From Bacteroidia bacterium (GTDB lineage Bacteria > Bacteroidota > Bacteroidia > J057 > JADKCL01): a stretch of 64,000 nt of DNA. The notes below the pieces were generated by a model. The model searched no databases. It saw only the letters and a program-made list of their open reading frames with translations, and was not told the origin of the DNA. A program made the translations under genes and the position numbers. Numbering within the stretch: the first letter of the stretch is position 1; the number at the start of each line of letters is the position of its first letter. The stretch spans positions 131,325 to 195,324 of the forward strand of contig JACJYV010000010.1 in assembly GCA_020635905.1 (NCBI GenBank), written 5' to 3'. Shown here piece by piece: positions 51,161 through 59,512 of the stretch.

Positions 51161-51192
51161 AGCCAGATTCCTTTTTGGAGTCTGGCTTTTTC
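51161..51192 (+). terminator. Intrinsic terminator-like hairpin
   Basis: AGCCAGA (51161-51167) pairs with TCTGGCT (51181-51187), extended by GATTC/GAGTC pairing, followed by a T-run at 51188-51192. It lies about 440 bases after the NlpC-like gene and about 85 before the next gene. The distance from the upstream stop is long, so it may end an unannotated transcript. Confidence 0.7.
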
Positions 51193-51248
51193 TTTTGCGA
51201 ATCCTCCAAAGAATCTAAACTCTCTTCATCTTTCTCGGTTTATTAGCT

Positions 51249-51256
51249 TAACTTTG
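51249..51256 (+). promoter_or_regulatory. Candidate -7 element (TAACTTTG) of the TolB-like gene
   Basis: A perfect TAnnTTTG match ends 20 bases before the ATG at 51277. No clear -33 TTG is visible at the expected spacing. Confidence 0.5.
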
Positions 51257-51276
51257 CGCTTTATTAATAAGATTAT

Positions 51277-52398
51277 ATGAAAAGCAAGATATTTACTTTG
51301 TTTTTGGCCCTTTCCAGCCTTTCAGTACTTTATTTTTCATCCTGCAAACAAGGTGGTGGAAACGGTTCCAATACCGGGGATTCTGATTCTCTCAATGCTG
51401 CTGATACCTTGAGATACCCCCAGGAAAAACATTTCAAAAACCTGAGACAGCTCACTTTTGGAGGCAATAATGCCGAGGCTTACTTCAGTTTCGACAGCAA
51501 AAATCTGGTTTTTCAGTCTGACAACCCTGAGTGGGGACTCAGCTGCGATCAGATCTTCACCATGGATCTGAAGGGGATCAAGGGTATCAACCCTCCCATG
51601 ATTTCGAATGGTAAAGGTCGTACCACCTGCTCTTATTATATGCCTGGAAATCAGGAAATAATATACGCTTCCACTCACCTGGGTGGCGACTCCTGTCCCG
51701 CCGTGCCTCCCCGCCTGGTAGGCGGTAAATATGTGTGGCCCATTTACGATACCTACGACATTTACATCACAGACCTCAAGGGAGAAAATACCCGTCCGTT
51801 TATCACTGGTCCCGGCTATGATGCCGAGGCTACCGTTTCTCCTGCAGGCGATCGGGTGGTTTTTACCTCCACCCGCTCTGGGGATCTCGAATTGTGGACT
51901 GCCAATATTGACGGCTCAGACCTGAAACAGGTGACCGACGAATTGGGTTACGATGGTGGTGCCTTTTTCTCTCCCGATGGGAAAAAGCTGGTTTGGCGTG
52001 CTTCCCGCCCGAAGACAGACGAGGACGTGGCCGCCTACAAAGACCTGCTGAACCAGGGTCTGGTGCAGCCTTCAGAACTGGAAATATTTGTGGCTGATGC
52101 AGATGGAAGCAATAAGCAGCAGATCACTCACATTGGCAAAGCCAACTGGGCGCCTTACTGGCATCCCTCTGGTGAAAAAATCATTTTTGCCTCCAATCAC
52201 CTCAGCGAAAAGGGCAGAGGCTTCAATATCTTCCTGGTGAATCTCGATGGTTCGGGTCTGGAGCAAATCTCTTTCGACAGTGGATTTGATGCCTTCCCCA
52301 TGTTTTCCTTTGACGGCAAGTACCTGGTGTTTTCATCCAACCGTTTCAACGGCGGCGGAAGGGATACCAATGTATTCATTGCTGAATGGGTGGATTGA
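51277..52398 (+). CDS. TolB-like beta-propeller lipoprotein
   Basis: The 373-residue lipoprotein has a lipobox ending FSSC (Cys23) and several PD40/WD40-like propeller repeats: FSFDSKNLVFQSDNP, ATVSPAGDRVVFTSTRSGDLELW, FFSPDGKKLVWRASRP, WHPSGEKIIFASNHL and FSFDGKYLVFSSNR. Each follows the S-x-DG-x-x-hydrophobic pattern. TolB-like propellers bind proteins or peptides, and some relatives are fused to peptidases. It is followed 95 bases later by an M28 peptidase gene on the same strand, so a joint role in peptide handling is possible. Confidence 0.85.
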   Translation: MKSKIFTLFLALSSLSVLYFSSCKQGGGNGSNTGDSDSLNAADTLRYPQEKHFKNLRQLTFGGNNAEAYFSFDSKNLVFQSDNPEWGLSCDQIFTMDLKGIKGINPPMISNGKGRTTCSYYMPGNQEIIYASTHLGGDSCPAVPPRLVGGKYVWPIYDTYDIYITDLKGENTRPFITGPGYDAEATVSPAGDRVVFTSTRSGDLELWTANIDGSDLKQVTDELGYDGGAFFSPDGKKLVWRASRPKTDEDVAAYKDLLNQGLVQPSELEIFVADADGSNKQQITHIGKANWAPYWHPSGEKIIFASNHLSEKGRGFNIFLVNLDGSGLEQISFDSGFDAFPMFSFDGKYLVFSSNRFNGGGRDTNVFIAEWVD

Positions 52399-52493
52399 AA
52401 ATGTGGAAAATCAATCCCCGCAAAAATTAATTTCACCTGCAATAATCCTTATATTTTCGACCTGTTTTTAAATCGCCTTTGGCAAGATTGAGC

Positions 52494-54215
52494 ATGAGTA
52501 TCAGAAATATCAGATTAGGGTTACTGGCCATCGGGATGATGATCCCCTTCGTTTCGGGTTGGACACAAATCAACCGTGACGCACGCAAAACGGCCATGAT
52601 CAGGCACGTGGAAACCCTGGCCGACGATGTGATGGAAGGGAGGGAAGCGGGATCGCCGGGCGAAAAAATGGCGGCAGATTATATCATTGCAAATTTCAAA
52701 AAAGCTGGTCTCAAGCCCGTAATGGCCGATGGTTCATACCTGCAGCCCTTCGATTTCCTGGCCGGACGCGAATATGTGAGCCTGGGAACCCGTTTCGAGA
52801 TTGGGGAAAAGAAAATGAAATCTTATGAATTTTATCCTCTGCCCTGGTCTGGTAATGGCAAGGTGGAAGGCAAAATTCTCTATGTCCGCTACGGAATTAC
52901 CGCTCCTGAACTGAAGTATAACGATTACGCTTCCTTTCCCGACGACAGCCTCAAGGGCAAAATTCTCATGATGGAAGCCGCTTCACCTGATGGTAAACTC
53001 GTTCATTCTGAGTATGATGAGTATTTGCCATTGTATAAGCGGGTCCGTTACGCCCAGGGTAAAGGTGCGGCTGCGGTCATTTTTGTGAATCACGACCCTC
53101 AGTTCAAGGAACCTACCCAATTGTATAAGAAAGGTGTATCTCCTGTGGATATTCCTGTAATTTTTCTGCGGGATATCATGGAGCAATACCCGGTCAAGGT
53201 TTGCAATAAACTGGATGGCACGAAGGCTCTGGTTTATACCCAGATGGTGGATGTGCGCACCAATGCCCATAACGTGATTGGGTTTCTGGATAATGCCGCT
53301 GAAAACACGGTGGTGATTGGAGCCCATTATGATCACCTGGGCTGGGGCGATGAAGGCTCGTTGCACCGTGGTGAAAAAGCCATTCACAATGGCGCCGACG
53401 ACAACGCCAGCGGGGTGGCTATGCTGATCGAACTGGCCAAATCTCTGGCCGATCCCAATGCGCCCCGCAAGAATAATTATCTTTTTATTGCTTTCTCAGG
53501 GGAGGAAAAGGGCTTGCTGGGGTCGAATTACTACGTGAAAAACCCGGTTTCCTACCTCAGCGCCATTGATTACATGCTCAATTTCGACATGGTCGGGCGC
53601 CTGGATAAAGAGGAACCATCTCTGGGAATCAACGGGGTGGGAACTTCTCCTGTGTGGGAAAATTTGCTGGAAAATGTCCATAAATCCACTTCCAGAGATG
53701 ATTTTAAGGTTAAAACCACAGCTTCGGGAGTTGGCCCTTCAGATCATACCTCATTTTACCTGAAAGATATTCCCGTACTTCACTTTTTCACGGGTACCCA
53801 TGAGGATTACCACAAACCTACGGACGATGTGCAGTACATCAATTATGAAGGTATGCTGGAAATTCATGACTTCGTCATGGATTTGATTGCCCGTCTGGAC
53901 AACCAACCCAAGATTGATTTCACCAAAACCGCCGACAAGGACGACCAGGAAGTTCCCCGCTTTACGGTGACCCTGGGCGTGGTGCCCGATTACATGTTTG
54001 AAGGCAAGGGAATGCGGATCGACGGAGTGACAGACGAGAAACCTGCGGCCGTAGCCGGCCTGAAAGCCGGGGACGTGGTCACCCAATTGGGCGAGCACAA
54101 AGTGACCGACATGATGTCCTACATGGAAGCCCTCAGCAAGTTCAAAAAGGGTGACTCCACCACGGTTTACATCCTGCGGGGCGAGCGCGCCATGCAGCGT
54201 GAAATTCAGTTTTAA
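52494..54215 (+). CDS. M28-family aminopeptidase with PDZ domain
   Basis: The 573-residue exported peptidase has a signal peptide (LGLLAIGMMIPFVSGW) and a PA-like insert region. The M28 core keeps the co-catalytic zinc ligands: GAHYDHLGWGDEG, NGADDNASG, FSGEEKGLLGS, NFDMVGR, SDHTSFYLKDIPVLHFFTGTHEDYHKPTDD. A C-terminal PDZ domain follows (GMRIDGVTDEKPAAVAGLKAGDVV). It should cleave N-terminal residues or small peptides outside the cytoplasm, with PDZ controlling substrate or assembly. The ATG at 52494 precedes the signal peptide; the frame is open slightly further upstream only by chance. Confidence 0.92.
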   Translation: MSIRNIRLGLLAIGMMIPFVSGWTQINRDARKTAMIRHVETLADDVMEGREAGSPGEKMAADYIIANFKKAGLKPVMADGSYLQPFDFLAGREYVSLGTRFEIGEKKMKSYEFYPLPWSGNGKVEGKILYVRYGITAPELKYNDYASFPDDSLKGKILMMEAASPDGKLVHSEYDEYLPLYKRVRYAQGKGAAAVIFVNHDPQFKEPTQLYKKGVSPVDIPVIFLRDIMEQYPVKVCNKLDGTKALVYTQMVDVRTNAHNVIGFLDNAAENTVVIGAHYDHLGWGDEGSLHRGEKAIHNGADDNASGVAMLIELAKSLADPNAPRKNNYLFIAFSGEEKGLLGSNYYVKNPVSYLSAIDYMLNFDMVGRLDKEEPSLGINGVGTSPVWENLLENVHKSTSRDDFKVKTTASGVGPSDHTSFYLKDIPVLHFFTGTHEDYHKPTDDVQYINYEGMLEIHDFVMDLIARLDNQPKIDFTKTADKDDQEVPRFTVTLGVVPDYMFEGKGMRIDGVTDEKPAAVAGLKAGDVVTQLGEHKVTDMMSYMEALSKFKKGDSTTVYILRGERAMQREIQF

Positions 54216-54230
54216 GGCAGAATTCCAAAC

Positions 54231-55127
54231 TCAGAAGCTGAAAAAGCAACCACCCAGGAAGGCGGAACCTTCCTTTTCACCAGTCATTTTTTGTGCAAAG
54301 GGAATCTGGGCAGTACCTGTGAGGGAAAATTTACCCAGATACAGCTCGAATCCTGCTTTACCAGCGGCATAAATGCCTCCACTACCCGGGTATTCAAAAC
54401 CCAGCAGATGATCCGGGGCGGCCCATTCTGAAAAAAGTCCAACCAGGGGATAGAAAACCTGGCCGCCTGATTCGGAATTGATCACGTAACGCAGGGTCAG
54501 GTCGAGATTGAGGCGCTCCCCAAAGCGAAAATGGTGGGCATTTGGGGTGAAATACCGCCCTGTGACAAGTGCATTCAGTCCAAATTTCCCTATTCCTACG
54601 AGATAATTGGCCCCGGTAAATAACCCAAAAGCACCCGTGCCGGGTTGCAGGGTATGGTCCAGTGAGCCCCACTGGTCCAGTTGCCGGAAACTGCCCGTGG
54701 GCAGGCTGCTGCCGCCGCGCCAAAACAGGCGGTGGGTGGCTTTGCCCGAATCAGTGGCCAGTATTTGAAAAAGCTGGAAATCTCCGCCCAAAATCAGATC
54801 TCCCAGACCCTGGTAAACGACGGGCTCGCTCTGGCTGTCGTTGCTCTGGTTGCGGTTGAGAGGAAGCAATCCCCACAACCTCACTTTCGGACTGGGGCAA
54901 TAACGTCCCATGAGGTCAATCCCCTGAAATACTTCCCGGGAAGTATGTTGGATGCCGCCGCCATGGTCGTGCGACCCTGAAATGGAGCGGTAGCGATATC
55001 TCAGCCCGATCTGATTCAGGTTGTAATTGGGATTGAGTCCAAAGTAAAAGCTGCATATATCGCAGGCCCGGGTCTGAAAACCCGTGAAGGTGAGGAGGGC
55101 CAGCAAAGCAAGTATTTTGATTTTCAT
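54231..55127 (-). CDS. Outer-membrane transporter-like protein of the copper locus
   Basis: The 298-residue protein has a signal peptide (ILALLALLTFTGFQTRA) followed by CDICSFYFGLNPNYNLNQIGLRYRYRS, a Cys-x2-Cys motif and the start of a beta-barrel-like region with regular amphipathic strands ending in an aromatic strand (LGGCFFSF). Proteins with such a Cys-x2-Cys start are often encoded next to MbnP/di-heme peroxidase genes (family knowledge, not searched here). It is the last gene of the five-gene minus-strand set. Transport of a metal complex is inferred. Confidence 0.7.
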   Translation of the reverse strand: MKIKILALLALLTFTGFQTRACDICSFYFGLNPNYNLNQIGLRYRYRSISGSHDHGGGIQHTSREVFQGIDLMGRYCPSPKVRLWGLLPLNRNQSNDSQSEPVVYQGLGDLILGGDFQLFQILATDSGKATHRLFWRGGSSLPTGSFRQLDQWGSLDHTLQPGTGAFGLFTGANYLVGIGKFGLNALVTGRYFTPNAHHFRFGERLNLDLTLRYVINSESGGQVFYPLVGLFSEWAAPDHLLGFEYPGSGGIYAAGKAGFELYLGKFSLTGTAQIPFAQKMTGEKEGSAFLGGCFFSF

Positions 55128-55151
55128 TTTTTTTGAGAGGGTAACGGGGAA

Positions 55152-56195
55152 TTATTCTTCAGAAAAGGCGGGATTCTGCAGAAAATCCTGATCCGTAAGT
55201 GCGTGAAGGAAGTTGTAAAGGTCTGTGCGCTCGGTGGTTGTGAGGGTGAATCCGGTAATAAATTCGCTTTGGTTGGGATGCCCTTTGCCGCCCGAGGCGT
55301 AGTGGTCGATCACCTGCCAAAGGTCGGTGAGACTGCCGTCGTGCATGTAGGGGGCCGTGACGGCCACATTTCTCAGGCTGGGTACCTTGAATTTTCCCCG
55401 TTCGTCGGGGTTGAGGGTCACCCGGGTGCGCCCCGAGTCCACGTACTGGGCATAGAGCCCGTTATTCTCAAACCCGTTCTTGCGCAGGTCAAATCCGCCA
55501 TGACAATGGGTGCAACCCAGTTCGTTGCTTTCAAAAAGCAGCATTCCCCTTTGTTCAGAGGCATTCAGAGCTTCAGTTTTTCCCTGAAAACGGTATTGAT
55601 CATACGGATTATTCCCACTTACCAAAATCCTTTCAAAGGCGGCCAGGGCCCGGGTAATGCCAAATGCATCCACTTCGTCGCGGTCAAAGGCTTCCCTGAA
55701 AAGTTGAGGATAAGTTGGATCCAGGTTGAGACGGTCCACCAACTCTTTGAAATTGATTCCCATTTCCACTTCAGCGGCTACGGGAGCCAGCACCTGCAGT
55801 TCAAGCGTAGGCACTCCGCCATCGCGCATGTAGTCTTCATTCCAGGCAAGATTCACCAGGGCAGGCGCATTTCTGAATCCCAATCCTCCGTGAACTCCCT
55901 CACTGACCCGGTTTCCGTCTGTAAATCCAAGATTTTGCAGGTGACAAGTGGCGCAGGATACGGTACTGTCAATGGACAGGAGAGGATCGTAGAATAATTT
56001 TTTGCCGAGAGCCACTCTCCTCGTGGTCAGTGGATTATCGTCCGGGACAGGCATGTCCGGGAATCCGGGGGGAAGTTCAAGCGGGTAGGGCTCGTACATG
56101 GGCATACGCAACAGGTCATCCTGCCGGCAGGATGACAGGATAAGGGAAATGCCCAGGGCGAGCATTGCCTGGCGTATGAAGGGAGCCGCAGGCAT
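55152..56195 (-). CDS. Di-heme cytochrome c peroxidase/MauG-family lipoprotein (MbnH-like)
   Basis: The 347-residue protein has a lipobox ending LSSC (Cys23) and two CxxCH heme sites, CATCH at residues 81-85 and CTHCH at 228-232, each within the usual MauG/CcpA blocks (GLGFRNAPALVNLAWN; PSLRNVAVTAPYMHDGSLTDL with the YMHDG axial-ligand region). In the related methanobactin locus the di-heme MbnH converts a Trp of its partner MbnP into kynurenine to make a copper site. Here two MbnP-like genes lie directly upstream (gap of 3 bases), so an MbnH role is favoured over peroxidase, though the latter cannot be excluded. Confidence 0.85.
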   Translation of the reverse strand: MPAAPFIRQAMLALGISLILSSCRQDDLLRMPMYEPYPLELPPGFPDMPVPDDNPLTTRRVALGKKLFYDPLLSIDSTVSCATCHLQNLGFTDGNRVSEGVHGGLGFRNAPALVNLAWNEDYMRDGGVPTLELQVLAPVAAEVEMGINFKELVDRLNLDPTYPQLFREAFDRDEVDAFGITRALAAFERILVSGNNPYDQYRFQGKTEALNASEQRGMLLFESNELGCTHCHGGFDLRKNGFENNGLYAQYVDSGRTRVTLNPDERGKFKVPSLRNVAVTAPYMHDGSLTDLWQVIDHYASGGKGHPNQSEFITGFTLTTTERTDLYNFLHALTDQDFLQNPAFSEE

Positions 56196-56198
56196 ATA

Positions 56199-56954
56199 TC
56201 AGTTTTGCTTGATCGCAGCGGCTACATTATTCTGAAAGCGCTGAGCCAGCGGAAAATCACCCGTGGTATGGGTAAAATTCTCGTTCACATCCCAAAACCT
56301 GATCGTATCAGATGGATTGTAGAAGACGTCCTGAAAATCCAGGCTGAAACTGGTAACCACCGTTTGTTCATTGGCCAGGGTAAAGGGTTGATCCGTGAAG
56401 GACAATTCGCGGTAAAGCGAATCAAGGCCTGTATGGTAAATGAAGGTGGTGAAACTGCCACTCAGATCGCTGTCGCCATAGCCATCCAACTTCACAAAAA
56501 TGTATTTGCTGGACCAGGACCAGTACATGTTGGTGAGGGAGCTGAGGGGGTGGCTGCTGCCAAAGGTCGAAGGATCCAGGGCATTCAGACTGTCGTCTAG
56601 TCCCAGGCCAAAGCGCAGGCCTTTGTAATTCCCTGCAGGGATATTGTGAAAGGTAACGCTGTAGCTGGGGGCGCTTGAAAAATCCAGCAAATCCACCAAC
56701 TGGAGGGGATAGCCCGAATTATCTTCCTGAATCAGTTCGAGGCGGCTGAGGTAAAATTTGAATTGATCAAATTTCATGCGACCGCCAGCCTGGTCATTGA
56801 AGGACTGATTCATGGCGATGTCCTGACCGGCCACTTTGGCAGTCAGGTTGAAGGTAACTGAGCCGTATTCAGGCTCCGGATCCGGGCCGCCGCCGCAGGA
56901 GGCGGCGAGCAGCACCAGAAGGGAGATGATGATGGTGAAATATATGTTTTTCAC
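56199..56954 (-). CDS. MbnP-like lipoprotein (second copy)
   Basis: The 251-residue lipoprotein has a lipobox ending AASC (Cys20). It contains the MbnP-family features: FYLSRLELIQEDNSGYPL, GNYKGLRFGLGLDDSLNALDPS, and the strongly conserved YWSWSSKYIFVKLDG with Trp145 and Trp147. Unlike the first copy it lacks the His-rich HFHSHFG-type segment at the start. It is separated by 2 bases from the first MbnP-like gene and by 3 bases from the di-heme gene, so all three are one operon. It would bind copper after Trp oxidation (inference from the family). Confidence 0.8.
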   Translation of the reverse strand: MKNIYFTIIISLLVLLAASCGGGPDPEPEYGSVTFNLTAKVAGQDIAMNQSFNDQAGGRMKFDQFKFYLSRLELIQEDNSGYPLQLVDLLDFSSAPSYSVTFHNIPAGNYKGLRFGLGLDDSLNALDPSTFGSSHPLSSLTNMYWSWSSKYIFVKLDGYGDSDLSGSFTTFIYHTGLDSLYRELSFTDQPFTLANEQTVVTSFSLDFQDVFYNPSDTIRFWDVNENFTHTTGDFPLAQRFQNNVAAAIKQN

Positions 56955-56956
56955 GG

Positions 56957-57778
56957 TTATTCCAGGGTAATAGCTGAACTGACGTTATCCGCAACCTTCA
57001 TGGCCACAGGCATATTGTCCATGGTGTGGGTGGTAAATGGGGTGGTCATGTCGATCCCGTTGAAAAATTGAGACCAGTCAATTACCATGCCGATTTCCAC
57101 TTCGTTATTGAGGGTGGCATCCAGGGCCTGGCTCAGACTTACATTGCGCAACATGGCATCCATGCCCACGTGCAGTTCGAATGGGTAATCAACAGCCCCA
57201 TTTCCCGCGGCAGAGGTGTCGGCCATACCTTCAATTTTGATGAAGATGTATCCGCTGCTCCAGCTCCAGTGCATGCTGGGTGATTGGGGAGAAAGGGCGC
57301 TGCTGGTTTCATAGGTGGAGGGATCGCTGTGATTGGCGGCACTGTCAACTCCCACGTCAAAGGTGAAGCCCGTATATTGGCCAGGATCAGCGCTTCCGAG
57401 TTCGTAAACCGTTTGATCCCCTTTGACCAGCAGGTAGGTATCATCAAATGAATATCCACTGCCACCGTCTGTGAGTTTCATGCCTGAGACATAGAATTGA
57501 GCCAGGGAAAGGTTCACTTTTCGGCCGCTGCTCAGAGTGTAATTTTGGTTGTAGGTAAGGGCATCCGCACCAAAATGGGAGTGAAAGTGGGCCATGATTT
57601 CGGGGTTGAATTCGCAGCTTCCATCGTCTTTGGTGGCATCTGGATCATAATTGAGCGAATCGGGATCCATGCATCCTTTTTTACCACAACCCTGGGAAGT
57701 CAGGGTGAAAAATCCGGCCAGGAGGATAAGGGCAAATATGCTGAGTTTTGAAGAAAAGTATTTCATATTGAATTTCAT
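56957..57778 (-). CDS. MbnP-like lipoprotein (first copy)
   Basis: The 273-residue lipoprotein has a lipobox ending SQGC (Cys31). It then has GCMDPDSLNYDPDATKDDGSC, a small Cys-flanked Asp motif common in Bacteroidota proteins, and HFHSHFGADAL near the N-terminus. MbnP blocks follow: FYVSGMKL, TGFTFDVGVDSAANHSDPS and HWSWSSGYIFIKIEG with Trp171 and Trp173. The His and Trp arrangement fits copper binding in MbnP relatives. The ATG at 57778 is used, with 57766 as an alternative. The upstream small Cys protein is 72 bases away and probably co-transcribed. Confidence 0.83.
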   Translation of the reverse strand: MKFNMKYFSSKLSIFALILLAGFFTLTSQGCGKKGCMDPDSLNYDPDATKDDGSCEFNPEIMAHFHSHFGADALTYNQNYTLSSGRKVNLSLAQFYVSGMKLTDGGSGYSFDDTYLLVKGDQTVYELGSADPGQYTGFTFDVGVDSAANHSDPSTYETSSALSPQSPSMHWSWSSGYIFIKIEGMADTSAAGNGAVDYPFELHVGMDAMLRNVSLSQALDATLNNEVEIGMVIDWSQFFNGIDMTTPFTTHTMDNMPVAMKVADNVSSAITLE

Positions 57779-57850
57779 TGATAATAATTGTACAAAACCG
57801 CTTGGGTCAACTGACCAAGGGCAAAATGTGTAAAAGAAAAAGCAGCAATG

Positions 57851-58231
57851 TCAGCCTTTGAGTGGCGGGGGAGGAGTGGGAGGAGGCAGGTCAATACCCT
57901 GATAAAAGTCCCTGATTTGGTTGGAGACAACATTTTTGCAGGAGAAAAACTCCTTTTCGGAGATTCTTTCCGGGAAAACAGCCACCACCCATTCTATCTT
58001 TTTCAATTGCAGGGGAGCCTTGGGGGCTTTTTCTTGTTCGGCCGCCAGTTTCAACTGGCGGCTGAGGTAGCACTTACCATTGCACTTTAGACTGGGACGG
58101 GTTTTGTTGATGCAAAACTTCGAAACAATGGTTTTTTGGTTGATTTTGTACTCAATGTACGGGGCAAAAGGCTTCACCATGATGGCCAGAAAGATCAGGA
58201 CCAGGGGAAATATGATTGCCTTTTGTTTCAT
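57851..58231 (-). CDS. Small Cys-motif protein at the head of the copper locus
   Basis: The 126-residue protein has an N-terminal membrane/signal segment (IIFPLVLIFLAIMVKPFAPY), then SKFCINKTRPSLKCNGKCYLSRQLK, with Cys-x(10)-Cys-x3-Cys spacing, and a proline-rich C-terminus (PPPTPPPPLKG). The CNGKCYL block recurs in short Bacteroidota proteins near metal-handling genes (from general recollection, not searched). It could bind or relay a metal ion or use the Cys for redox. It is the first gene of the putative operon that runs through the MbnP and di-heme genes. Confidence 0.7.
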   Translation of the reverse strand: MKQKAIIFPLVLIFLAIMVKPFAPYIEYKINQKTIVSKFCINKTRPSLKCNGKCYLSRQLKLAAEQEKAPKAPLQLKKIEWVVAVFPERISEKEFFSCKNVVSNQIRDFYQGIDLPPPTPPPPLKG

Positions 58232-58340
58232 TTGGATAAATCTTCAGCGGAATTCCGCACTTCTAATTACGGAAAAAAATGCAGAAATGAATGTATCAAA
58301 AGGGACAAAATGGATTGATCATGATCATTTTGCATTCTTT

Positions 58341-58868
58341 TCAACCGACCAATAAGGCCACATGATAGATTACAATTCCGGCCGCCACCGAAATATTCAG
58401 GCTGTGTTTGGTGCCAAACTGAGGTATTTCCAGGGCCAGATCGCAACAGGCCAGGGCTTCCTCGCTCACTCCTTTCACTTCATTTCCCATAACCAGGGCC
58501 ACTTTTTCGTCCTTACCCCGCGAAAATTCAGGTAGTGGCAGACTGGCATCCGTTTGTTCGATGGCAATGATTTTCCAGCCCTCGGATTTGAGTTGCTTGA
58601 GTAGAATAGTGATTTCTTGCTCGTAGCCCCAGTCCACACTGTCTTCTGCTCCAATGGCCACCTTGCGGATGTCGCGGTGAGGCGGACATGGGGTATAGCC
58701 GCACAACCAGATTTTTTCAATCCCAAAAGCATCCGCACAGCGAAAAACTGAACCCACATTATGCATGCTGCGGACATTGTCGAGGACCATGCAAACGGGC
58801 GTTTTGGGTGCCGCACGAAATTCTTCGGGAGAAAGGCGGTTGAGTTCGTCGAGTTGAAGTTGTCGCAT
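58341..58868 (-). CDS. TrmH-family (SpoU) RNA 2'-O-methyltransferase
   Basis: The 175-residue protein is a SPOUT methyltransferase: VCMVLDNVRSMHNVGSVFRCADAFG (first SPOUT motif with Asn and Arg), VALVMGNEVKGVSEEAL (motif 2) and IPQFGTKHSLNISVAAGIVIYH (motif 3 with the knot and SAM site). It would methylate a ribose of tRNA or rRNA using SAM. Its start ATG overlaps the stop of the HNH gene by one base (TAATG), so translation is coupled to the defence pair upstream. An in-frame ATG at 58892 would overlap that gene more. Whether the coupling is meaningful or accidental is open. Confidence 0.88.
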   Translation of the reverse strand: MRQLQLDELNRLSPEEFRAAPKTPVCMVLDNVRSMHNVGSVFRCADAFGIEKIWLCGYTPCPPHRDIRKVAIGAEDSVDWGYEQEITILLKQLKSEGWKIIAIEQTDASLPLPEFSRGKDEKVALVMGNEVKGVSEEALACCDLALEIPQFGTKHSLNISVAAGIVIYHVALLVG

Positions 58869-59512
58869 TATCGGGGAAATTTTGCTTTGCAATGGCGAAA
58901 AGCAGCAAAATATTGATTGGGTTGAGAGGAGAACCCATCTTTTTTTCTGTTTTCGTTCAGGTAGCTTCCTCTGTCCCGTTGAATAACGGGAAAGTTAAGA
59001 CCCAGAATTTTGATCATTTCTTTGATTCTGATTTTTTCTTCTGAACTTTTTCTTGGGTTGGCAACAAATCTGTGGGTAGGAATATGATAGGAAAGCAAAT
59101 CCTCGGGCAAAAATGAATCCAGATCGGGTTTCAGGATGTAATCAACCGGGGCACTGCCTTTGTTTTTGTTTACTTTTTCATCCACTACAAACAGATTTTC
59201 CCAATCCCAGGCTTTATTCACTTTCAGTCCCTCATCGAAGTGCTCCAATTCGCCATAAGATGAGCTGATTTTGCCCTGATATTTCCCCTCCACCCAATTT
59301 TGGGGAGCAAAAACAGATTCATCCTGGCACAATCTTTTTTGGGTATATGCACAACATCCCCGCTGAATTTTGAGCAATTCCATTAAAATGTCTGGATAAT
59401 ACTTTCCGTTGGAAGAATTGTAGGAGGGGTGGGGGAGGTTGTTTCTTTCCAAATCTTCCAGCCAGGATTTGTATTCTTTCGAAAAACGAATCCTCTTATT
59501 TATCCTCTCCAT
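58868..59512 (-). CDS. PtuB-like HNH protein of a Septu-like system
   Basis: The 214-residue protein matches the PtuB/TIGR02646 layout: a basic helical N-terminus, LKIQRGCCAYTQKRLC, then GELEHFDEGLK with His91, and AWDWENLF with Asn106, followed by DEKVNKNKGSAPVDYILKP. HNH enzymes of this family usually have CAYC and a second Cys pair near CNxKKG that hold zinc. Here the first is CCAYT and the second pair is absent, so metal binding has changed. His and Asn of the core are kept, so nuclease activity is possible but uncertain. Its start overlaps the ATPase gene by 17 bases. Confidence 0.7.
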   Translation of the reverse strand: MERINKRIRFSKEYKSWLEDLERNNLPHPSYNSSNGKYYPDILMELLKIQRGCCAYTQKRLCQDESVFAPQNWVEGKYQGKISSSYGELEHFDEGLKVNKAWDWENLFVVDEKVNKNKGSAPVDYILKPDLDSFLPEDLLSYHIPTHRFVANPRKSSEEKIRIKEMIKILGLNFPVIQRDRGSYLNENRKKDGFSSQPNQYFAAFRHCKAKFPR

